This document shows positions 44,734 through 57,479 of a DNA stretch of 64,000 nucleotides, one piece after another. The position numbers and the translations under genes are program-made. Every line of letters begins with the position of its first letter. Position 1 is the stretch's first letter. A model generated the notes under the pieces. That model was not told the origin of the DNA, did no database searches, and was given only the letters and a program-made list of their open reading frames with translations. Source of the stretch: Anastatus disparis (Eukaryota > Arthropoda > Insecta > Hymenoptera > Eupelmidae). The stretch covers positions 1,538,001-1,602,000 of the forward strand of contig JAFFSR010000347.1 in the NCBI GenBank assembly GCA_017163975.1. Reading direction: 5' to 3'.

Positions 44734-46704
44734 CTTTTTATGTTTATGAAGCAATCAAACAAATAAATAATAATAAATAAAATCTTTTGGAGGGCGATGA
44801 ACATATGTAACTTTTTACCCTATTCAACAAACGAATGCGGTGGCTGTGGTCACTAAGTATTTACGCACCTCGCTCTCTACTTTTGCCAAGTTCAAACCCG
44901 ATGTTCTACCTTTTTTTTTTTACTAAATATATTTACAGATAGGGATAGAAAAAAGTTTTAATGTCAATATTACATGGCTATATAACTTATATTAATATAA
45001 AATAAAAACGAAGCTAGTTCTGTAATTTTTTCCTACTAAATAAAAGATATTAAAGATTGAAAAAAAAATTATTTTAAATTATAGTTGTTTTTTCATTCTC
45101 ACTTAATTGCAAATAATAAAAACTTTTTCGTTCCTTAAAAAAAGGACCTTTTCTAAATTTATATAAATTTATGACATTTTTAACTAATTTAATAAAGATA
45201 GAAAATAAATTTAAATAATTCTAATTTTATTTCAGATAAGTAAAATAATAAAGGGTACCCCCATTAAGAAAGGTAAAATCCCCCCATCGCGAAATTCAAA
45301 TTTTCGTCCAAAATTAGTTAATACATACTAAAAAATGAAATTTTAAGCTATGACTTGCTACCCCCTCCCCCTCCACTACTCCTAACCTCAAAAAAACGTG
45401 TTTTTTCAAAAATAATTTTTTTCGGCACCATATTAACGAATAGGAGATTCGAAAAAATTTGAACACATTCTATATAAAAATACGCATTTAAGGTAATTTT
45501 TTCAGCTATTTTTAGCCTTAAGAACTAACCTAAAAAACACAAAATATCCTTAAAATTGCTCTTAAAACTTGTAAAAAGATGGTGCCGCCTCAAAAATTAG
45601 TGGGAAGTTGAGAATTTGTGTCCTTAATCTGTACTTTTTTATCAGACTCATTGAAGTGGTGCGCCATATTTAATAGTCCAAAAAACCTGTCTTTTAGACA
45701 TTTTTTATCCATTTTTGGCTTTTTTCGCCTTACCGGAAATAATTACGCTCTTCGATTATAGATAATGCAATATACGAACAAATGATTTTTAAATATCTTA
45801 AAAGAGATCTATTTCTTAATAATTTAAGTATTAATTTAGAATCTGAATTAAAATATCAACTGTTCATTATGTAGACATCCTTAAAATACACTCGTAACCA
45901 AAACATATTTGTGTTTCAATAAATTGTTATTATAATGATTTTAAATATGTTGAAAAATTATTTTAATACATATTATATATTTAGAATTAAAATTTATATC
46001 ATATATCTAGAAGTAAAAGAAATGAAGTAAAATAAATTCTATAGGCATGAAATTGATTTAATATAAAAATTTAAATTCAAAATTGAATACTGTAAAAAGC
46101 TTACCTTTGAAAAGATATATAGTGGGCAAGTATGCTTAGCGATTTATTTTAATTAATAATTTTAAACATTTTAATGTCATTAACATATTATAAACTATTT
46201 TTAGTAATAAAATCAAACCTTGACATTAGAATTTCATGAAATCATGAAATAAATGTCAAGTATATAATAAAGGTAATAAAACTATGAGATCTTACCATAA
46301 TTTTTAACAAAAGATTTTTCAATTTTTTTTCTTTATAAATTAACGTTGAATTTCAGTAACAAAATTGTTACTGTACGAGTATTAAAATCATTTTTTACTT
46401 ATAACACATTTCTAATTTTCAATTTAACCGATATATAATTCTGTAATATTATTTTAATCAATTATTGGAATTTATAGTTATCGAAATCAAATAAGAAAAA
46501 GGATCTGAATATTTTAATATATAATATTTATGAAAATCTTACTTTATTGGATTACATAAAACTATTATATAAATAATAATTCCTAAATGTATAATACGTA
46601 TTAAAATAATTTTTCAATACATATGTATTATATATTTATAAACTCATCTTATTTTAAATATTTAAAATCATAATTACAATTTATTGAAGTACATAAATAT
46701 TATA
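44734..46704. other. Unassigned, mostly AT-rich; diverged repeat start near 45253
   Basis: CCCCCATTAAGAAAGGTAAA near 45258 resembles the complement of 9365-9405 (CCCCCGTTAAGATAGGTAAA), so a related repeat may begin here. CACCATATTAACGAATAG and AACCTCAAAAAAACG follow, with no ORF. The remainder to 46704 is plain AT-rich DNA. Confidence 0.4.
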
Positions 46705-47008
46705 TATTTTTTTTAATTTTAGCTCTTGAAAGTACTGAAATGAATTGAGTAATTATATTTTATAAAGATTATACCTTTTACTTGATTTATCTATAGTTTT
46801 TGCTTAAGAAAGTTTTGAAATCAATCAAGCAATCGTCGAGTGCTTCTGTATTCAATTCATTCTTTTTAATAATATAAAATTCATGAAATATTTACAGTTT
46901 TGGCTAAAGAAAGTTTTAAAAACAATCAAGCAATCGCCGAGTGCTTCTGTATTCAATTCTTTCTTTTTAATAATATAAAATTCATAAAATGTTCAATTTA
47001 TATTCTCT

Positions 47009-47397
47009 TTAAGAAGGGGCCGAACTATCTGTCTTTGTCTAATAGCGTTTTTCATCATTTATGTAAATACTATCCGGTATAACAAGAAAAAAATAGCAGC
47101 CCCCGCTAGATATTAGTATAATTAGTAAATTTTGTAATAACAACCAAATATTTCACCGCATAGTTTTTGACTAATTAGAGACCTACTAGCAATCTAGAAT
47201 ATAACCTATCTATTTTTGGTAGGTCTCTAATTATTCAAAAACTACGCTGTGAAAAAATTTGGTTGTTATTACAAAATTTACTTATTATACTAATATCTAG
47301 CGGGGGCTGCTATTTTTTTCTTGTTATACCGGATAGTTTTTACATAAATGATGAAAAACGCTATTAGACAAAGACAGATAGTTCGGCCGCTTCTTAA
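47009..47397. mobile_element. TTAA palindromic MITE, family B copy 4 (389 bp), reverse orientation
   Basis: TTAA on both sides; the loop sequence is the complement of that in copies 1-3, so it is inserted the other way round. It lies in the left arm of the foldback; the right arm near 49155 has the uninterrupted site. Confidence 0.92.
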
Positions 47398-48365
47398 TGT
47401 ACGAATTTTTGGAAAAACTTTACCAAATAATTTATGAAAAAATGGGATAATTCAGATGAACATAGCGATGATAGTACACATTAAAATTAAAAAAACAAAT
47501 AATAAACCAGATCAACTTTTTATTTCATTTATGAGTGAATATCAATACTTAAACATTGACGAACTATACTTGATCTTAGTGATATCTATTTTATTTTATT
47601 CCTGATGAGAGACTTAATAAAAAATTTCCGAAAAGTTGAAGTTCAACGTTTCGGAAATTTTGTATTTAATATGCTATGGTTAAAGATCAAAATTGTGTAA
47701 TTTTATTTCTAAAAAAGAGGCAGAAGGGCCATTAGCTTCTAATAACTCATATTTGAGAATTTGATACCATCAGCTTCAAAATTATTTATGCCTTTTAAAA
47801 TTTAAGGGAAGATACCCATTTTAATTGTAATACTTTTAATAAAATAAAATTATGCATTCTCTATCTCATTACACTATTTTTTTATTCTCAAGTGCTGTAA
47901 AATATATTAAATTTTACTAAATATCTACAAAATAACTTGCCAGGCCCGTAGTTTAATATTTTATTGGTGAAATTCTCAATGTATGTGAGTACTGCTTGAT
48001 AATTGAATTAGATTAGATATTAGATATTATTTTATTTCGTATTATAGTTACAAAAAGCGTGTAATACAATAAAATTACAAATAAATTTAAAATACATATA
48101 TAAAATACATAAAATACGAATTGATAGCGAATTCAAGTTTGTTGAATAATAATTAAGAATATGAATCTGTACACGAATTATGTACATATACAATTTTTAT
48201 CTGTCACTATATATTTTTAATGTAAAAGAGTGAAAAAATTTAGTCTTGTAGAATAAGGTTTTCCAATTTCCTATGTTCTAATTTTTTTTAAATAAAAGAG
48301 TTCTTTATCTTGAAATATAAAATAGTATTTAAATACTAATTTTTGTATTACCTAGATTAATGCTA

Positions 48366-48369
<4 letters not shown>

Positions 48370-48410
<41 letters not shown>
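48370..48410. repeat. (AT)n microsatellite
   Basis: Uninterrupted AT dinucleotide run in the loop of the foldback element. Confidence 0.95.
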
Positions 48411-48413
<3 letters not shown>

Positions 48414-49589
48414 CTATCAATGATTATTTACATCTGATGGATAATAGTTTTCTATATTGAAAGAATATTAACAAAATTCTATTTTGAGCTCGAAAATTAT
48501 TTTTTTTAATGCATGCGATGAAACAAAAAAATCTTAGTTTTTTCTCACTTATCTTTACTGTATAAACGTTACAATTTTCAACTACACCATAAAATATTAA
48601 ACCTCGGGCCTGGCAAGTTATTTTGTAGATATTTAGTAAAATTTAATATATTTTACAGCACTTGAAAATAAAAAAATAGTGTAATGAGATAGAGAATGCA
48701 TAATTTTATTTTATTAAAAGTATTACAATTAAAATGGGTATCTTCCCTTAAATTTTAAAAGGCATAAATAATTTTGAAGCTGATGGTATCAAATTCTCAA
48801 ATATGAGTTATTAGAAGCTAATGGCCCTACTGCCTATTTTTTAGAAATAAAATTACACAATTTTGATCTTTAACCATAGCATATTAAATACAAAATTTCC
48901 GAAACGTTGAACTTCAACTTTTCGGAAATTTTTTATTAAGTCTCTCATCAGGAATAAAATAAAATAGATATCACTAAGATCAAGTATAGTTCGTCAATGT
49001 TTAAGTATTAATATTCACTCATAAATGAAATAAAAAGTTGATCTGGTTTATTATTTGTTTTTTTAATTTTAATGTGTACTATCATCGCTATGTTCATCTG
49101 AATTATCCCATTTTTTCATAAATTATTTGGTAAAGTTTTTCCAAACATTCGTCCATCAAAGAGAATATAAGTTGAACATTTTATGAATTTTATATTATTA
49201 AAAAGAAAGAATTGAATACAGAAGCACTCGGCGATTGCTTGATTGATTTCAAAACTTTCTTTAGCCAAAACTGTAAATATTTCATGAATTTTATATTATT
49301 AAAAAGAATGAATTGAATACAGAAGAACTCGACGATTGCTTGATTAATTTCAAAACTTTCTTAAGCAAAAACTATAGATAAATTAAGTAAAAGGTATAAA
49401 CTTTATGAAATATAATTACTCAATTCATTTTAGTACTTTCAAGAGCTAAAATTAAAAAAAATATATAATATATGTAGTAAAAAATAAAATATTCAGAAAA
49501 AATTTTCTAAAGAATAGTATACTATTCAATACCTAAACTAGCCTAAAATATACTTTTTTAAAAGTAATAATAATGATAAAATAGTATTT

Positions 49590-49720
49590 ATATTATTAAA
49601 AAGAATGATTTTATGAATTTTGTATTATTAAAAAGGAAGATTTTATGAATTTTATATTATTAAAAAGAATGAATTGAATACAGAAGTACTCGACAATTGC
49701 TTGATTTTAATATACATTAT
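49590..49720. repeat. Additional partial copies of the foldback subterminal repeat
   Basis: TTTTATGAATTTTATATTATTAAAAAG occurs three times here in part, followed by GAATTGAATACAGAAGTACTC, matching the right arm repeats at 49190-49350. Only the right side has this extra unit. Confidence 0.65.
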
Positions 49721-50689
49721 TTAATATATATTATTTTAAAAATTATAATTATGTAATGGAAATATTTGAATATTAATAAATACCTTTATTGACCTCAGGC
49801 TCTTTGAAAAAGTATTGTTATTTGATTTGTCATATACAATATTGTATCCACGCGTATATAAAAAAAATATATTTAATTGAAGTGAATATTAATTATATGA
49901 TTTTTGCCTCGTTGATTCCTCAAATTGATTTTAACCTTTTTCGTTTAATTCCTATTTTGGCCACCTTATCGAATGAATTAACACTCTTCAATAACGCCAC
50001 TGAGGTCTCACAAGAGATCTAGTTTTCTATAATTTTTGTAGTTGGTAAGACTGTAGCTCGATCTTTGAAATTTAAAAATTGAATATCTTGATGACAGCAC
50101 AGAATTTGAATTTAATTATTATTTATTTAAATTATAAAACGATATTTTACGTTCATATTTACGAATAGAAAATAGTATTAAAATCAAATTTTGATATAAC
50201 ACACAATATTTTCATTTTCCTTTTATCATAAAAATAGTTTTTGTTATTGTAAAAATTATTTGGCACAAACAGAACATTAAAATAGAACATACATAATGTT
50301 TACATATAGGGATTTATTATTTATTGAATTAAATATTTAATGAGGGGAATAAAGAAAAAAATTACATAGACTCAGAATTTTCCTTGTATTTTATTGATCG
50401 AAATAAATGCATACAAAATATTAAAGCTCTATCTCTTTCAATTTCGAAGGGTTGAGAAGTGAATGAAAGAAACACTTACAAAGACACATTACTTACACAT
50501 TTATCAAAAGAACTTAAAATCTTGTGTATATTTACATCTGACAATTCTGTTTCATTTAATTTAATATGACAGAAATTTAATGTATGTTCCATTTCTACTT
50601 CTGAACATCGAATCACAGTTTCTTTATTAGTTTCTATAATGACAAGTCGTACTTGTCACTTTTCTCAAAATATTTGTCCTTCATAATAT
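49721..50689. other. AT-rich sequence, no feature seen
   Basis: Short open frames look accidental; no repeat partner was recognised. Confidence 0.5.
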
Positions 50690-52500
50690 TTAAAGAAGAG
50701 TTTTTTTAAATTTTGCAGTAATCGTACATTAAATCTGTAAGTGCAAATATTGCTGCAGTTTTTGCATCAGCTTTTTTTATATGTGTGATTAAAAATTGAA
50801 GAACCTAATGTAAATGATGTTTCTTGATTTTGATAAAATTTGTTGTCATTTTTTACAAATTTGTACAACTCTATGAGAGATTGATTAATAAGTACTGAAT
50901 CACCAAAATGAATACTATTAGTCAATTTCAATTTTACTAATTTCATGGATGCTTGGAAATCTTCGACCGAACAATGGCCTTTCTTTCCTTCTTGAATTCG
51001 TTCATTCAAAAACGCCTGGGCAAGAACTTTAATTTGGTCTTACGATATCTGATTCCACTTAAATTAAAAATCACAGATGTGTCAATAATGTAAGGATGCA
51101 TAATTTTTAGAGCATGCATATCCGAAGTAAGACTTTGTACATCAATTGATTTATTTGTTACATCTTCTAACATTTTTGCTGTAATACCATTAAACTAAAT
51201 ATATTTTACCTAATAATGATTTAACATTTTATTAATACTTCTAAATAATCTTTAACATGAGCATCGAGCTTTTTCCATCACCATCTGTAACTTCATACTG
51301 CAAAGTTTTAAAAATTTGTACTATTTGTTTAAAATGATCAGCTATTAAGTTATGCTGAAAATATTTTTTATATTTAAATTTCTTATTCCAACATGTTAAA
51401 AAAATTAGTCAGTCCTTTCTTTTGATTTTTTCACAAAGAAAAATATAAATAACCTAAAGGATGCTTTGCTGAAGTTTTATATTTTAGAGCTTTAATATTT
51501 TTTGATACCCTTTGTACTCAAAAATCTGGAGTCTCACACACAAGGAACCAGATTTCATGTTTTATTTCAATGTTTATATTCAATATAAAATCAATTTCTC
51601 TATACTTTTATAATTAAATAATTTTGTTAAGATATCAAGCGTAAGTCTGAAAAAAATTAAATTTCAATGTTATGATAAATTTTTTTCCTTATAATATTAA
51701 TTGATGGAACTTTTTTCATCTTAAATATTTATTAATTTAAGACTTTAATACATCAAAAGAACTTATGTAATAGTTGAAATCCTTTTCTTTTGTCAATGAA
51801 TTGATTTTTTCTATTTTTTTTTGTTGCTGCAGAATTTTGCAGTCAATTTTCAACCAATTGCCTTCAAAATTTGCAGAGATATTTAATTTATATATCTTCA
51901 CAAATTCACTAACCTAGAATATTGATAAGACAAGCTCAAGTGAATATTGAAAAAAATTACTTTCATAAAATTTAAAAAAATACCTATTTTTTCTAATATT
52001 TTCAACTTTTTCCAAACCAAACCTTTTTAATTTATTTTTTTAAAGAAACTGAAACAATAAACTTGTAAAGATATATAAATTGTAGATATCTGTAAATTTT
52101 GAGGATAATATTCTCTATCTTTACAATTCCTAGGTTGCTGTTTAATTTTTTTTTCTTCTTCATTTTCATTTCCAATATTTTCCACATCTAAACATTCTAC
52201 AAAGCCATGTCTGATATTAGGAATGTTGGTGTAGAAGTGAATGTTGATGTCTGACTTTAATTGCTTTATACATTTATATATAAATAAATATTATTTAACG
52301 ACAGTAAATTATAAAAGTTGTTTAATTCTTCTGACAAGAGATTAAATAAATCCTTGTTCTACAGTTGTTGTGTATTCACTATGCGTTTGTAAAAGTCTTG
52401 TAATAAAACTGTCTATAAAAACAGACTGATATCAGTCCTTTTTTCAATTCTGACAATAACTCTTAACTTTCTCGATTCCAAAGTGCTGTCATCTAAATTT
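50690..52500 (-). pseudogene. REXO1-like exonuclease, decayed C-terminal part
   Basis: On the minus strand a block at 52250-52090 contains 'INIHFYTNIPNIRHGFVECL', equivalent to the segment before the DEDDh exonuclease domain of RNA exonuclease 1. Block 51200-51010 has 'FNGITAKMLEDV', then 'MHALKIMHPYIIDTSVIFN', and, after a stop, 50990-50880 has 'GHCSVEDFQASMKLVKLKL', matching the family's GITEEML, LKxLH..VVDTSVVF and GHDSxEDAxACMEL blocks. The first catalytic block (ALDCEM) and the GHSL block were not found. REXO1 proteins are 3'-5' exonucleases trimming structured RNAs. The missing blocks, stops and frameshifts indicate a pseudogene. A further coding-like block after a CTTTCAG acceptor at 52500-52300 has no clear match. 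Confidence 0.7.
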
Positions 52501-53099
52501 AATGGAGATACTGAAAGATGTATAGATATAAAATATTAAATTTTATATAGTGCTCAAATTTATTAGCGCTATATGTTGATTATTAATTAATATACACTTA
52601 CAATGAGACCTTGACTGTGTCATTGTTTGCATTGCATAGAAATCTAAATGACTTTAATGAATGTATGTGTTCAATAATTATTCTTGTTCTTGAAGCATAT
52701 TTCATATTTTGACTTTTTTTCTTGCAGTTAAAATGTTTGAGAATTATTTTTTATTTACGTATATCAAGTTATCCTTCTTCTTCTGTAACATACTAAAAAT
52801 TAAAACAAAATTAATAAACCTAAGTATCATATAAAAATCTAAAATATTTGAAATTTGATAAATTGTTTTAAAATATTACATATTTTTTTGTCAAAAATAA
52901 AAATTTTTTGAATAATTTAAAAGTATATGTTGAAAATTCTTAAAATACATTCATAAAATAATAATTTCCAATATTTTAAGGAACATTCTAATCTCTTGAC
53001 TGTCATGGCAATTATTTTAATAAAGTTACCATATGAAAATCTTTGCCATGGCAATTAAGAGGTTATTAATTACATACTTTTTTTTAAATATTAAATAGT

Positions 53100-53228
53100 A
53101 TATTAAGATACAAGTGGCTAAAATAGCCCATTATTTCATGGCGTGAGATTAGCAGCCGAGCGCAGCGAGGCTGCTAAACGCCGTGAAATAATGGGACATT
53201 GAAGCCACGAGTATCTTATACTATTTTA
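53100..53228. repeat. Imperfect hairpin repeat with GC-rich centre
   Basis: TAAGATACAAGTGGCT...CCCATTATTTCATGGCG (53104-53146) pairs with CGCCGTGAAATAATGGG...AGCCACGAGTATCTTA (about 53180-53222). The centre GCAGCCGAGCGCAGCGAGGCTGC is a second palindrome. It is probably a small MITE inside the gene relic. Confidence 0.65.
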
Positions 53229-53289
53229 TAGCTCGAGTGATATAAATTCGCCATATTAAATATGTACTAATAAAACACAATAACAAACA

Positions 53290-53445
53290 AAAACTATGCA
53301 CTTCACGAATGATAATTCAAAAAATAAAAACGAAAACTATAAAAAAGCAAGTACTAGGCGTTTCGTGAATGATCAATTAAAAAAAAAGAAAGCGAAAACT
53401 GTATATGATTCAAAACTAAACACTTCGTGAATGATAAATCGAAAA
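53290..53445 (+). repeat. ~63-bp degenerate tandem repeat
   Basis: CACTTCACGAATGATAA (53300), CGTTTCGTGAATGATCA (53362) and CACTTCGTGAATGATAA (53420) recur at about 62-bp spacing, each preceded by an AAAACTA-rich segment. Confidence 0.65.
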
Positions 53446-54184
53446 AGATTTTAAAAAATTATAATTTTAAAAATATACTTAAAATGTGTAATAATAATTA
53501 ATTTTAATCAATATAATCGATATTATATGAAATTTTTTGTTGAAATCATTTATTATAAAGTCAAATTTAAATTTTGTTTCGCGTATGTATTAGCGTCGTA
53601 GGAGCGGTGAGGAGGTAACTCATGTATAGTATAGCAATAGAAATCGTACGTAGTAATAGGAGATTCTCCGAAGCATTTTATAATACAACGCCGAAATGAC
53701 TATACCTCTTCGCTTCGCATGTTACGCTACTATCAATTTTAGTTTTATTCCTATTTTACTTGCTTATAATTGTTATTTAATTTTAAAATTGTTAACATTA
53801 ATGAGTTGCAATAATCCACACCTTATAATTATCAATGAAAACTCTATAAAATAATCAAAATATTAAATTATTGCTTATTATACTGACGTTCCTTGTTAAT
53901 CAAATGTCAAGGCACATTTAAAATTAGTCTTTCTTTATTTAACCGTATGGAAATGTTAAAAATTTTTCACAGTTCTTTTTTCTTCACTGTTAAAAAATAG
54001 TCTATTTTTGCCTCGAGAAAACGTGTCAAAAGCGCGAATTGATGTCACGCAGTGCTATAAAAATAGTTCTGAAATGTAGAAAATAATAAAATTATCAGCT
54101 TCTATAATGTAACATTAATTTTTTTATAAATAGTAACTATAGCTAAACACAAAATGTTGTAGAGGTATACTTCGTATCATTTTA

Positions 54185-54340
54185 ATTTTTATATTAAAAA
54201 AAAATAAATATTTACCTTTTTAAGATCAGATAAACTCATTTTTTTACAAATGTAGGCTGTATTTTTATATTAAAAAAAAAATAAATATTTACCTTTTTAA
54301 GATCAGATAAACTCATTTTTTTACAAATGTAGGCTGTATT
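54185..54340. repeat. 76-bp tandem duplication spanning a splice-donor-like site
   Basis: Two units (54185-54260, 54261-54340) are identical but for the length of an A-run. On the minus strand each contains AAAATGAGTTTATCTGATCT followed by TAAAAAG and GTAAAT, i.e. a coding-like end plus a GT donor (54291-54292 and 54214-54215). Confidence 0.9.
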
Positions 54341-54344
54341 CGTA

Positions 54345-57300
54345 ACATTTAAAGTTTTAATGAATTAGTAGCAGAAACTAAGTGCTCAACAACAATTCCC
54401 AAATGCATACTACAAAAGGCATTTTCATTCTTATTTCACAATTATGTCGCTTCTGTGTTAAATAAGGTTCAAAGGGAATGTTCCTTAGTTTTTGATCCAT
54501 GCGACTATCTTGCATTTGGTTTCCAACATACAACAAAATATTAGCAGCAATTTCCACATACAAGGAATTCATTTTATCTAAATCTCCTTTAGGTGTTGGT
54601 TGAAATTTTGGTTTTAAAACCAACATAAGCTTTTAGAGTTTATACAGATGAGCCTTGAGTTCTCTCATTCTATTATTATCTCCTAAAATGTGTTTTAAAT
54701 TTTCAACTTCTTCACCTTTTAATTTACACAAACCTGAAATAAAAAGAACAAACCTTTTTTACATGAAATTTTTTTTATCAACTGTAATTATAACTAAACA
54801 CAAAATATTGAGGTATTCAGCAGTTCTCAGGCTATCATTTTTTGTTGAATCGACAAGTTGCTGATCTTCCTTACATTTATCTCTTGTATTCGCTATGTTA
54901 TGATTTTTCTGGTACTTATTAAGTTTATTCATTTTTTTTTCTTTTAGACACTGTTTGCTTATCTGCTGTGTTTAGCACGTTATTAAGTTTCAGCACATTA
55001 TTACAATATTCAAGATGATTCAACTGGTTAGGATTAATTTCTAAGTTTTGAAAAAGATCACTTGTTATATTTGGTGATGAATTTGATCAGCTTGAAATAT
55101 TTAATGTATCATTATCTGTTTCTAGATTAGACAATACACTAGCATTTATGCTGGAATATAGATACTATCAGAAGTTTCAATACTACTTTCAGATGATCCA
55201 AGATTACCTGAACACTTATTTTTGACATTTTAATTATTATTATTTACTTTAATATCTTCAATAGCTTGTGAACGTTCTCCATTAACTGAAGTAATTGCTT
55301 TTTGAACACTTTTAAGACTATTTAGAAGATGCTAATATGATTGCGAATAATTTATATTGACAATATCAAATTCTTCATCAGGATCTATATCATCAGGTGT
55401 TACATCATTTAAGGTCGTTGAATCTGGAGATGGAATTTTTTTTCTTGTTGATTCATCCAGATTATCTATAGTTAGAACTTTAAAATTTTCATCTTCTTCA
55501 GAATCTGAATTGATTTCTTGGATGGTAACAGTAGATTGTAGAGCATTGTCATACTCATAAAAAGTAATGTATTCTGTATGACCTTTATCATTTAAATTAT
55601 GTTCTTTACTATCAGAAACTATTTCTTGCACAATTTAATCATTTTTACTATTTGAAAGAGGTTTTGCTTTTAGCAAATCACTGTCTGAACTTGAAACATG
55701 TGTTTATTTTTTTTCGGGTATAAAATTTACTATTTCTTCTTTGTTCAAATTTACTATTTCATTATTTATTTCAGACAATTTGGTGAAATATCGAGGGGAT
55801 ACAGGTTTCAATAACGATTCTTGTTTTTCATCCATTCCTGATTTCCTTTCTTCAATATTAATGCCTTCTACAGCAGTTTTGACATCAGCTTTATTATAAT
55901 ATTGAGAATGACATTCTCTCATCAAAAATTCGCCATTATTTTTGTTATAGTTTCTTTTGATTTGTTTTCTTCTTTTTTAATATTTATTTTTTTAATTTGA
56001 CTGTTTGGTTTTGATTCTTTTGGTACATACTGAGAAGATGTAATTTTAAATTTTTTGTTAAAAATATTAATAAAACGAGTGGATAATTTAGAAACTAATA
56101 AGCTTTCACTACCTGTTCCTGCTGATGCATCATCTGAATCTAAAGACGTATTTAATTTATTTTCGCCAAAATTTTTTTATTAAACAACAAAGAATAATTT
56201 GGACTTGATTTTCTGTTATTTTTACTAAATGTTTCTTTGATGCTTTCATTGGAGTGAATAAAACTCAATGATGAATCAGATTTCAATTTTGGTTGAGGCT
56301 TTTCAAAGCTAACTATATTATCATCATATTCCTCCAATAACTTTTTTCTTCCTCCTTTTATAGGCAATGCAATCCAATCATCCAAATAAAATTTATTATT
56401 AATTTCATGTTTGCTATTTTTTTTTTCTTGAATTGGATTAGATGCTAAAATTTTAACTGCGTTCTTTTTTGGTAATAGTTTTAAATAATCTTTCTTGATA
56501 GGATTATTTGAATTTTGAGGCTCATCACATTTATCTTGGAATGAATCTGAAATTTGAGGATTTATCTTGACTTCTGATTTTTCTTCTTTTTTGGTGAACT
56601 CATTTGTTACAGGTTCCAATTTATCGGTTGGTGGATCAATAATGTCTATTTTACAAGATTTTAATTTTAATTGTTCAAAATTTTGCTGATTTTCCGGGGT
56701 CACAGTTACAACTTTTTTTAAATTATTTTTTTTCATTCTTTTTAATTTTAATGTAGGAGATTCAACAACATTTTAGATTTTTGTTATATTTTATCCTTTA
56801 CTTCATATATTGTTTCATGTGTAATAGTATTATTTACAACATTTGTAAATTCAGTGTCAGCTTCAGGTATATTTTTTTATCTGAAAGATTCTTCTTTTTA
56901 TCTAGTTGTCAAATAATTTTATTATTACTTTTTTTCTGATTATTATCAGGAGAAAAGATACTCTTTAAATCTGACCAATCTATATGCTCCATTCTACCTC
57001 GACTTTGATAATACTTTGATTCATTTTGTGGGTTAATAATTTGTAGTTTTTTCATATGAAGTGCACCTCCTCTTAGTTCAGAATCAGTGTCGACTTTATT
57101 ATCATCTGAACTTAATAAAGGTTCATTAAATCTTTTATTACCTTGAAGATATTTTTTATAATTATCTTCTTTTATTTTTTGACATCTTTCAAAAAACATT
57201 TTCTCCTGCATTAAAGAATTTCTCAATAGCACTTTTTTAGCTTCAAATGAACTATTACTTGACGTGCTGATAGATTCACTATAATTTGACACTCTTATTG

Positions 57301-57466
57301 CAGTATTTGAGGTGGTTGGTATTTTTTCCTGATCTTTATTAGGCTTGGATTTACTTTGTGTGGTAGCATTTTTTAGCCTTTGCGGAATCAAAAATCAAGA
57401 TGATCGAGATGGCACGCTAGTATTGGAACTGTTTACAGTATCAGTAGTATCATCTAATATCACCAT
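54345..57466 (-). pseudogene. N-terminal region of the REXO1-like gene, decayed
   Basis: An ATG at 57466 with AAAATGG context opens a serine/asparagine-rich protein, interrupted by TGA at 57395-57397 but continuing in the same frame to 56909. Further in-order blocks follow after frameshifts at 56736-56152, 55925-55704, 55631-55332 and 54626-54378, each open for 70-195 codons and rich in Lys, Glu, Asn and Ser; the last has 'KPKFQPTPKGDL', reminiscent of the PTP-type repeats of REXO1 linkers. Coding character in one strand over 3 kb, in the right order before the exonuclease blocks, argues for one decayed gene. The assignment of this low-complexity part rests mainly on position. Stops and frameshifts roughly every 200-500 bp make it non-functional unless they are sequencing errors. 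Confidence 0.55.
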
Positions 57467-57479
57467 TTTGACAATTATT

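Larger units (their letters stand above)
46705..49480. mobile_element. 2.8-kb foldback element with subterminal direct repeats
   Basis: The left arm (46705-47965, including a nested TTAA element) and right arm (48590-49480) are inverted copies at about 90-95% identity; the loop is about 620 bp and contains a TA microsatellite. Each arm begins with two ~110-bp direct repeats (AATCAAGCAATCGTCGAGTG and CAATCAAGCAATCGCCGAGT on the left; the mirror image at 49200-49350). A further partial unit lies at 49590-49720. A local near-perfect palindrome (TTTCCGAAAAGTTGAA / TTCAACGTTTCGGAAA) occurs in each arm near 47640 and 48905. No transposase. The architecture is that of Galileo/FB foldback elements. 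Confidence 0.8.

Noticed and set aside
47590..47670. CTGATGA followed by CGAAA, possible hammerhead ribozyme
   Set aside because: Stem II is weak and the downstream sequence is explained by the local palindrome in the foldback arm; no cleavage-site geometry fits.
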